Shown: piece after piece, positions 1 to 6,059 of the stretch
Layout: each line of letters starts with the position of its first letter
Position numbering within the stretch: position 1 is the stretch's first letter
From: Spirochaeta sp.
Lineage (GTDB): Bacteria > Spirochaetota > Spirochaetia > UBA9216
Assembly (NCBI GenBank): GCA_003454605.1
Contig: DMKD01000047.1
Location: 1-7,015 of the forward strand
DNA length: 7,015 nt
Direction: 5' to 3'
Program-made: the position numbers and the translations under genes
Notes under the pieces: model-generated
Seen by the model: only the letters and a program-made list of their open reading frames with translations
Databases searched by the model: none
What the model was told of the DNA's origin: nothing

Positions 1-76
1 CGTCGGAATAGGTCGGAATGGAGATTATCAACATGAAGGCTGCTGCTGTGAGTGTGAATCTTTTTGTTTTAGACAT
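1..76 (-). CDS. Start of an exported protein of unknown function (partial, cut by left window edge)
   Basis: Only the first 25 codons are visible and the gene runs off the left edge. The ATG at 76-74 shares one base with the TAA stop (78-76) of the TPR gene, giving a TAATG junction typical of translational coupling. An AGGAGG seven bases upstream makes the start convincing. The peptide begins MSKTKR, continues with a hydrophobic stretch (FTLTAAAFMLIISI) and ends PTYSD, so it looks like a Sec signal peptide with a basic n-region and a possible cleavage site near the end of the visible part; an N-terminal membrane anchor is the alternative. The mature protein lies outside the window, so no family can be named. 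Its tight coupling to an exported TPR protein suggests that the two act in the same envelope process, which is inference. Confidence 0.8.
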   Translation of the reverse strand, partial: MSKTKRFTLTAAAFMLIISIPTYSD

Positions 77-2955
77 TATTCAGCCTCCTCTAAAAGTCTG
101 TCCGCCTCGACAGCCCATTCCGTTCCAGGATAATGGGTTTTAAGGCGTTTAATCAGTTCTTCCGCGTCTTCGCGGCTTCCGGCAAGGACAGCCGTATCGG
201 CAGCCCTGTACAGAGCCCTCGCTGAAGAATCTTTATCAGCGGGATTTATACCGGCAGTTTCGACAAAGGCCTTAACCGCTTTGGGAAAGTTATTCTGTCT
301 GTAATAGTATTCTCCGATGTAAAACTGTGCGTCGGCTGCGGCTGCGGGATCTTCGGCAGCATGCCCAGCCACCTGTGTGAGCATTGACATTGCAGGCTTC
401 AGATCTGATCCGCCCATAGATATATAGAGAGCTGAAAGTTCAATCATCGCCAGGCGACCCTCAGAACTGCCTGCGCCGCCCTCTCTTGTGATTATCACAT
501 TGAGTTCAGCCTCACGCTCGGACAGACCGTTTATGAGCAGTCTCAGCTTTTCAGATTCATTCGCGGCGGTTGCCGCACGATCGGTGCCGGGGTATTCAAG
601 CCGGCATTGCTCATACATAGAAAGTGCTGAACTGAAGTCATCAGCATCGGCATACACCTCTGCAGTTTTCAGCATTGCAGGCGCGCGGAATATCGATTCC
701 CGGTAATTGTTAATGATATTCTCCCAAAGCAGAGCTGCACCGAATCCTTCTCCGTTTTCACGCAGGGACATACCGCCCCAGTACAGGGCAGCGTCGTACA
801 TAGTGCTGCGAGGATAATTTCTCCTGAAGTCATAATAAGCCGCGGCAGCAGCTGAAAAGTCGTTATTGTCATAATAGAGCTCACCCCGGCGGAACATGCC
901 TTCCTCAGCGAGTCTGCCGCCGTATTTATGATATAGAAACTCGTAATCGGACGCAGCCTGTTCTGCATCGCCCATTAACGCATGAATGGCAGCTTTTTCA
1001 AATAGCGCATCATCGGCAAGCTGAGAGTCTTCGTTCTCTCTTGTAATTTCAGCGAAGATAGACACAGCTTCACGGTAGCGTTCGAGTGCGGCGAGGTTCT
1101 TCGCGTACATAAAATGTCCGCGCTCATCATCACCGGCAAGTCCTGCATATTTCAGGAAATATGCCGATGAGGATTCATAGTCACCGAGGATGTAGCCGCA
1201 CCAGCCTGCAAGATAAGCGGCCTCCGTCGCCGATGGGGAATCAGGATGGTTTTCAATCAATTCGTCAAATACAGACATCGCATGGAGATATTCAACATCG
1301 CGGTATAATGCCCAGCCCTTATAAAACAATGCATAGGGATAGATTTCCGCAAGACCTGCTTCCTCTGTATTTACAGGACTGATAAGTGAAAGTTCATTGA
1401 CTGCACGGCCGTAGTCAGAAACGGCAATAGACGATAGCCCGCTGAGATAAGACGTCAGCAGATAAGCCGACAAATGATTATCACGCACATCCGATCGCCA
1501 CTTAAAATCAACCGATTCAACAAGAAGCGTTTCATAGTCTTTCAGCATAAACCTGAGACGAAACAAATCCAGTGAAGCTGCGACATCCTCCGGCTGGTAA
1601 TCGAGATATCTTATCAGCTTATCTGCAGCGCTCTTATAATCACCTTTCTTTTTGAGAAGAATAGATTCGAGGCGCAGAAGTGAAGCGGTTCTATCACCGC
1701 GGCTGTCTGCTGAATATGCCCGTCCTACCCATTCAAGCGCTTCATCGATACGTTCATCCTTATAGCTTATGAACGATTTCAGATATGCTGCTTCATAAAA
1801 GAATGTCGATTCGGAATAATCTTTAAAAAACTCATCGAGACGGCTCTCAGCCTTTCCTAAAAAACCCGATCGGGCATATAATTCAGCGAGCCTGACAAGG
1901 ATCCCGGAACGATGATCATCAGACTCCGACAGATATATTTCCAGCAGCTCGACTGCTCTGTCGCTCTTCCCTCTGCGCTCAAGCAGTTTCGAATAATAAA
2001 GCGGCACGAGTCCGCTTATAAGTGAAGGTGAAGAAGTATCCCAGATTGTCAGAAAATATTTTTCAGCTGTATCAATATCACCCGAATTGTAAGACGCTAT
2101 TCCTATTCGCATTCTAAAATCCTGAAGAATATCCGGTTTACCTTTCAGATCTTTTTCCGCATCCCGAAGCAGACCGGTAAGCTCATCTGCTCGGCCCAGC
2201 TTCCCATAGATAGTAAAAAGTCTCTGCCAGGCAACGCTCATGACCGGATCATCAACTTCGACAAGCATCGAGTACAGCTCTTCGGCACCGGCGATATCCC
2301 CGGAGCCATATCTGGCTTCAGCCTCGTAAAGAGCCAGTCTGTTACTGTACTCGGGGCTTATGGAATCACCAGAAATTTCAGCTGTAAGTTCAAGCAGGCT
2401 TTTGTATTTCCCCTGTTTCAGATAAATTGAACCCAATAGAGCAGCGATATAACCGTCATCTTCAAAATCTTCTCTATCAAGCAGCAGTTCAAGAGAGTAG
2501 GCCGCATCGTCGGTTCGTCCGAGCTGCTGATAGCTCATTGACCGGTAAAGATAGGCCTCTGAGGCCGGCGCCCCGCTGCCGTCCGCAATATATTCATTAA
2601 AATAGTCGGCGGCATCCTGAAAATCACCGAATTCAAGGGAGATCCTTCCCTGCCAGAAAGGAACCATCTCTATGTAGCCGGTTGAAGCATAGCTCTCTCT
2701 GATATTGCTGAACAGCTCTAAAGCATCAGGTTTACGCCCCAGCTGATAGAAACATACAGCCCGTTTGAACTGAGCATCCGGAACATCGGGGGAAATACGG
2801 TTTTCAGCAATAAATCTGGAGTATAAATCCAGGGCCGCGGCATAGTTTCCACTTTTATAACGGCCCTCAGCCTCTCTAAATAATTCTTTGTCTGCCCCGA
2901 AACCCGAATAAACAGCAGCGAGTAAAAGGATCAGTAATAGTGCAATTCTTTTCAT
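76..2955 (-). CDS. Large exported tetratricopeptide-repeat (TPR) protein
   Basis: This is a protein of about 959 residues made almost wholly of TPR-like helical hairpins after a signal sequence. The N-terminus MKRIALLLILLLAAVYSGFGA is a classic Sec signal peptide, with cleavage probably just before DKELF. The open frame reaches a GTG at 2973, adding six residues (MYPFKD), but the ATG at 2955 gives the normal short basic n-region, so I prefer it; neither start has a clear Shine-Dalgarno. Numbering from the GTG, repeats with the usual G/A/Y/P pattern are easiest to see near residues 31-56, 67-93, 104-130, 138-164, 288-314, 547-577, 584-610, 655-685, 690-720, 727-757, 764-794 and 880-947; roughly twenty units fit in total. 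Sections such as GNYAAALDLYSRFI and NFPKAVKAFVETAG are typical. The last part resembles the TPR modules of BamD/CpoB-type envelope proteins. No catalytic domain is visible. The likely role is a periplasmic protein-interaction scaffold; the partner is unknown. Confidence 0.9.
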   Translation of the reverse strand: MKRIALLLILLLAAVYSGFGADKELFREAEGRYKSGNYAAALDLYSRFIAENRISPDVPDAQFKRAVCFYQLGRKPDALELFSNIRESYASTGYIEMVPFWQGRISLEFGDFQDAADYFNEYIADGSGAPASEAYLYRSMSYQQLGRTDDAAYSLELLLDREDFEDDGYIAALLGSIYLKQGKYKSLLELTAEISGDSISPEYSNRLALYEAEARYGSGDIAGAEELYSMLVEVDDPVMSVAWQRLFTIYGKLGRADELTGLLRDAEKDLKGKPDILQDFRMRIGIASYNSGDIDTAEKYFLTIWDTSSPSLISGLVPLYYSKLLERRGKSDRAVELLEIYLSESDDHRSGILVRLAELYARSGFLGKAESRLDEFFKDYSESTFFYEAAYLKSFISYKDERIDEALEWVGRAYSADSRGDRTASLLRLESILLKKKGDYKSAADKLIRYLDYQPEDVAASLDLFRLRFMLKDYETLLVESVDFKWRSDVRDNHLSAYLLTSYLSGLSSIAVSDYGRAVNELSLISPVNTEEAGLAEIYPYALFYKGWALYRDVEYLHAMSVFDELIENHPDSPSATEAAYLAGWCGYILGDYESSSAYFLKYAGLAGDDERGHFMYAKNLAALERYREAVSIFAEITRENEDSQLADDALFEKAAIHALMGDAEQAASDYEFLYHKYGGRLAEEGMFRRGELYYDNNDFSAAAAAYYDFRRNYPRSTMYDAALYWGGMSLRENGEGFGAALLWENIINNYRESIFRAPAMLKTAEVYADADDFSSALSMYEQCRLEYPGTDRAATAANESEKLRLLINGLSEREAELNVIITREGGAGSSEGRLAMIELSALYISMGGSDLKPAMSMLTQVAGHAAEDPAAAADAQFYIGEYYYRQNNFPKAVKAFVETAGINPADKDSSARALYRAADTAVLAGSREDAEELIKRLKTHYPGTEWAVEADRLLEEAE
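84..89 (-). promoter_or_regulatory. Shine-Dalgarno site for the leftmost gene
   Basis: Reading the minus strand, AGGAGG sits seven bases before the ATG at 76-74, inside the last codons of the TPR gene. It is the best ribosome binding site in the window and is the main reason to accept a start that would otherwise be only a 25-codon open frame at the edge. Confidence 0.8.
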
Positions 2956-2959
2956 ATCT

Positions 2960-2993
2960 TTGAAAGGGTACACCCAGGCCGGCTAATTTTCAA
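2960..2993. repeat. Small inverted repeat just upstream of the TPR gene
   Basis: On the plus strand TTGAAA at 2960-2965 is mirrored by TTTCAA at 2988-2993, with 22 bases between the arms. Inside lies a second dyad, GGGT (2966-2969) and ACCC (2972-2975), separated by only two bases. The structure ends four bases before the preferred ATG of the TPR gene and contains the alternative GTG start. It could be an operator or an RNA structure that limits translation start. Six-base arms can arise by chance, so this is only a candidate. No run of U follows it on the transcript, so it is not a Rho-independent terminator. The rest of the 2956-3046 gap shows no convincing promoter. Confidence 0.3.
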
Positions 2994-3046
2994 TATTTTT
3001 GTACGTTTTACCTGTCGATATTTGGCCTTAAGTGTATCATACAGCT

Positions 3047-4330
3047 CTATCTTCTGAAATAACTGCCTGAACCTAAAGAAGGCTGAGATATGAGATCCGG
3101 GAAATTAAATCCGGCCCCCGTTTTGATCCGTGTAAGATGTACATGAGCATCAGGGTAGCGTTCAGCAAGAAGATCCGCACTGCTTTCAAAATTCCTTTCG
3201 AAAATCTGATCTTTAAAACCGCCGGCGGAATCAATCAAGGGGACAAGAACTGCCGTATGTATATGCTGCTGCAGGATCGGTTCTTTACCCCATGATTCGT
3301 TTACTGATGCGAGAAAAATATTCTGAGGTTCATTAACCGCGAGGTAATACATTATCAGTTTGAGCTCCTCAATAGGGAAACCGATATCCTCAGTATATGT
3401 AGCCCATGGGACATCCCTGACATCGGCTGATTTGTAATCGAGCTCGGTTTTTCTTTGCTCCTCAGCAATAGAGACCGCAATATTTCTCGTCCAGTCCAAG
3501 CCAAAATACGGGTCACGGTCATCCTCATGCCTGGCGCTCCATCTATTTCCGCGCTGTTCGAGATGCTTTGATTTAAGATCGCTTATCGACATATAATCAC
3601 CGGTTTCACTCCAGTACAGGCCGTCGCCTACCCACTTCACAAAGCCTGAACAGTTGAAGCCCTGTGAGTTCTTTAACTGAGGGCTGAGATCATCAATATA
3701 CACAAAGGTACCGTCGTAATCCATTGCCCCGTCATCAACATCATTGATGAGTGAAAGGTTTGCTCTTATCTCTTTGCTGAGTTTATTTTTATCCTCATAA
3801 AGATATGAGGCTGTATCAGGAAAAATCAAATCCCAGTCAATAATCCCGGCAGAAGCATCGATAATTTCACTGAACGGTTCAACCAGCACGTCGGCAAAAC
3901 TGAAAGGCAGATTTACATCCGAATAGATAGTCTTGCCGTAGAGGACCAGTTCCATCATCGCACGGTCATCAAGAGGATAGAGACGAACATAACATTCTGT
4001 ATGATTTTTAAGAAAAACTTTTATCTGAATAAATTTACCGTCTTCAAGGTTCCGTTTTATGATGTATGTGCCCTTACTGTATATCGGGTAGCGGCCGTTT
4101 GATTCATTTATGAATAATTGGTAGAAGCTGTCGTTCTGCACACGTACCTTGAATGAGACAATCGAACCGTCCGTCAGCTGCTCAATCAGCTGTTCTCCTA
4201 CGCTTAGAACATCGCTTGTCGGGGCTGTGATCAGCTCACGCATCCGGGTTCTGGCTTCATGATTTTCAGGAAAGGCAAAGAGGCGGCATGATGCTGAGAT
4301 AATTATCAGAATAAATAAAATACGTTTCAC
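3047..4330 (-). CDS. Exported protein with NlpC/P60-like (papain-like) cysteine motif, function unknown
   Basis: This 427-residue protein starts at GTG (4330). An ATG one base shifted upstream leads straight to a stop, and no other ATG or GTG lies between the in-frame stop upstream and this codon, so GTG is the best choice although no Shine-Dalgarno is evident. MKRILFILIII followed by SASC and LFA is a signal sequence. Cys15 could be a loose, spirochaete-style lipobox, or cleavage could follow LFA at residue 19. Residues about 55-145 look rich in beta strands. The notable motif is GFNCSGFV at 224-231: C-S-G-[FL] is the catalytic-cysteine signature of NlpC/P60 and related papain-fold hydrolases. 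HIHTAVLVP at 356-364 looks like a strand that could carry the partner histidine (His356 or His358). The Cys-His gap of about 130 residues is much longer than usual in NlpC/P60, so this is a divergent or inserted form. I do not recognise a named family; a cell-wall or periplasmic peptidase role is inference. Confidence 0.85.
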   Translation of the reverse strand: MKRILFILIIISASCRLFAFPENHEARTRMRELITAPTSDVLSVGEQLIEQLTDGSIVSFKVRVQNDSFYQLFINESNGRYPIYSKGTYIIKRNLEDGKFIQIKVFLKNHTECYVRLYPLDDRAMMELVLYGKTIYSDVNLPFSFADVLVEPFSEIIDASAGIIDWDLIFPDTASYLYEDKNKLSKEIRANLSLINDVDDGAMDYDGTFVYIDDLSPQLKNSQGFNCSGFVKWVGDGLYWSETGDYMSISDLKSKHLEQRGNRWSARHEDDRDPYFGLDWTRNIAVSIAEEQRKTELDYKSADVRDVPWATYTEDIGFPIEELKLIMYYLAVNEPQNIFLASVNESWGKEPILQQHIHTAVLVPLIDSAGGFKDQIFERNFESSADLLAERYPDAHVHLTRIKTGAGFNFPDLISQPSLGSGSYFRR

Positions 4331-4368
4331 ATATTGATTATCGACAGATGCGGCGGGAATAAAAATTG

Positions 4369-4689
4369 TTATTTATCTTTCATCTCATCTATTTTAATTG
4401 AAAGATTCACAAGGGTTTCACGAAGCGCGTGCACCGAAGCTTTTACATCAACATTATCCTGGGACAACTCGGTCCAGAGTTTTTGTTTTGCACCATCGAT
4501 CGTAAATTTTTCATCATGAAGAAGATGTTTGATCCGAAAAAGAATATTGACATCGTTTTTTGTATACTGCCTTTTACCGCCCCGATCTTTTCGGGGATTA
4601 ACTATTTCAAACTCCTGTTCCCAGTATCTGAGAACATGGGGTTTTACTTCCAGCAGTCTGCAGATTTCTCCGATAGTCAAAAAATCCAT
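4369..4689 (-). CDS. MerR-type HTH transcriptional regulator, minimal form
   Basis: A 106-residue DNA-binding protein. Residues 4-27 (LTIGEICRLLEVKPHVLRYWEQEF) are the MerR winged-helix signature: the first helix, then the recognition segment with the conserved RYWE. RGGKRQY at 37-43 is the wing, and residues 45-75 complete the domain with the pattern of 'F T I D G A K' seen in this subfamily. The last 25 or so residues (about 80-104) look like a short amphipathic helix that could dimerise the protein. There is no effector-binding domain and no cysteine pair for metal sensing, so the signal is unknown. The protein belongs with the short MerR-like proteins, often seen in other bacteria next to ihfA, rather than with metal- or drug-responsive MerR. 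It lies 14 bases after der and 38 bases before the exported protein. No good Shine-Dalgarno is visible, so it may depend on ribosomes finishing der. Target genes cannot be read from the sequence. Confidence 0.88.
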   Translation of the reverse strand: MDFLTIGEICRLLEVKPHVLRYWEQEFEIVNPRKDRGGKRQYTKNDVNILFRIKHLLHDEKFTIDGAKQKLWTELSQDNVDVKASVHALRETLVNLSIKIDEMKDK

Positions 4690-4703
4690 ATTGCGTTTGC
4701 TTT

Positions 4704-6059
4704 TTAATCCCTGAATTCCATATTGATAGGTACCGACGGCAGTCCGAAATCCTGGCGAATCATATTAAGTATATACCGCTGATATGATTCAGGAAAACCT
4801 TTCCTGGTATTAACAAACATCAGGAACTTTATAGGTTCTGCGCTGACCTGACTCATATATTTTATTTTATACCGCCCCTTCTTTGAGCGGGGAGCTTCGG
4901 TTTCCTCAACCCAGTCTTTTAAATGACTATTCAGAGTTGATGTATCCACCCTCTTGCCAAGCTGATGTTTAACCTTCAGCACGGTATCAAGCAGTTCTTC
5001 CATACCTTCATTCTCAAGTGCCGAAAGAGCAACAATCGGAGCAAAATTCAGAATCGGAAAGAGGAACTTTACTCTGTCCGAAACAGCTTCAAATGCATTA
5101 GGGACTTTAGACTGCAGGTCCCACTTGTTAAGCACGATGATCACCCCCTTCCCTTTCCGGACAATGAGGTTTGCGATCTTTTTATCCTGATCCGATAATC
5201 CTTCAATAGAATCGATCATCAGCAGTACTACATCCGATTCATCTATGCTTTTTATTGCCCTGTTCACCGAATAATATTCAACTGATTCGCTTACCTTTTT
5301 CTTACGTCTGATTCCGGCAGTATCCAGGACCCTGAATTTCCGGTTTTTAAATGAGAAAAAGCCTTCCACAATATCCCTGGTAGTGCCGGGAATATCTGAT
5401 ACTATAGAAGAATTCTTCTGTGTAAACAAATTAGTCAAGGTCGACTTTCCGGTATTCGGCTTACCAAGAACAGCAAGATTTATGGTCTTGTCTTCGACTT
5501 CTTCAGCTTCGGCTTCTTCATCGGCTAAATCCTTCACTCTGTCATAGACTGCATCAATCAAATCACCGTAGCCTAATCCGTGTGAAGCAGAAACAGGATA
5601 AACCTTATCGAAGCCCAGGGAATAGTAATTCCAGATTTGATCTTCTTTTTCGGGGCTGTCTACCTTGTTCACAACAAGCATCAGTTTGTCAGAATAGGGG
5701 CGCATTTCCTCTATAAAGGTTTCATCTTCTGATGTTGTTTCTTTGAGATCAAGAAGGAGGATAACAAGATCGGCTTCTGCAATAATCTCTAGAGACCGCT
5801 TAACAACAAGGTCGTCGAGCACTTCCTGATCAAGTTTATAACCGCCGGTATCAACGAACTTGATCTCCAGGCCGTTTATCTCTGCAATTCCTTCAACGGG
5901 ATCACGGGTTACACCCGGAGTGGGATCGGTTATCGCCTTGCGCGATCGGATTATTCTGTTAAAAAGTGTCGATTTACCGACATTGGGTCTTCCTGCGATA
6001 GCTACTACAGGTTTTCGACCTGCCGTATGATTATTGTTTGAGGTATTCGAAACGCTCAT
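4704..6059 (-). CDS. der: Ribosome-assembly GTPase Der (EngA)
   Basis: Der is an essential GTPase with two G domains in tandem that acts in maturation of the 50S ribosomal subunit in the cytoplasm. The 451-residue length is normal. In domain 1 the P-loop GRPNVGKST is at 23-31, the switch region TPGVTRDP at 47-54, DTGG at 70-73 and NKVD at 131-134. An acidic linker (about 180-190) leads to domain 2, with GKPNTGKST at 199-207, DIPGTTRD at 222-229, DTAG at 246-249 and NKWD at 311-314. The C-terminal KH-like domain starts near residue 365 and includes the basic, RNA-facing segment PRSKKGRYKIKY. All nucleotide-binding motifs are intact. The second P-loop has Lys-Pro-Asn-Thr where Arg-Pro-Asn-Val is usual, a mild variant. 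The first 15 residues (rich in Ser, Asn, Thr) form a short non-conserved extension. The ATG overlaps the 3' end of ptsI by 29 bases and has AGAGGA seven bases upstream. Confidence 0.97.
   Translation of the reverse strand: MSVSNTSNNNHTAGRKPVVAIAGRPNVGKSTLFNRIIRSRKAITDPTPGVTRDPVEGIAEINGLEIKFVDTGGYKLDQEVLDDLVVKRSLEIIAEADLVILLLDLKETTSEDETFIEEMRPYSDKLMLVVNKVDSPEKEDQIWNYYSLGFDKVYPVSASHGLGYGDLIDAVYDRVKDLADEEAEAEEVEDKTINLAVLGKPNTGKSTLTNLFTQKNSSIVSDIPGTTRDIVEGFFSFKNRKFRVLDTAGIRRKKKVSESVEYYSVNRAIKSIDESDVVLLMIDSIEGLSDQDKKIANLIVRKGKGVIIVLNKWDLQSKVPNAFEAVSDRVKFLFPILNFAPIVALSALENEGMEELLDTVLKVKHQLGKRVDTSTLNSHLKDWVEETEAPRSKKGRYKIKYMSQVSAEPIKFLMFVNTRKGFPESYQRYILNMIRQDFGLPSVPINMEFRD

Noticed and set aside
488..706. 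Plus-strand open frame of 72 codons
   Set aside because: Lies wholly opposite the TPR gene, has low-complexity Ser/Ala-rich translation with no recognisable domain, and is a shadow of the minus-strand codons.
669..968. Minus-strand open frame of 99 codons in a second frame
   Set aside because: Overlaps the TPR gene in another frame; the TPR frame is continuous and keeps its repeat pattern through this region, so there is no frameshift to explain.
1161..1382. Plus-strand open frame of 73 codons
   Set aside because: Antisense to the TPR gene with no start signal or recognisable motif.
2990..3018. Possible promoter before the TPR gene (TCGACA, 17 bases, TATTGA)
   Set aside because: The -35 match is fair but the -10 fits at only three of six positions, so the pair is not better than chance in this gap.
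4337..4365. Possible promoter before the GTG-started exported protein (GATAAT as a -10)
   Set aside because: The matching -35 position reads TTTTTA, a poor fit, and transcription would start about at the GTG itself; a single -10-like hexamer in A/T-rich DNA is not enough.
4334..4714. Three plus-strand open frames of 61-92 codons
   Set aside because: All are antisense to the MerR-like gene, whose HTH signature is clear; the translations have no recognisable domain.
4965..5198. Plus-strand open frame of 77 codons
   Set aside because: Antisense to the conserved second G domain and C-terminal domain of der.
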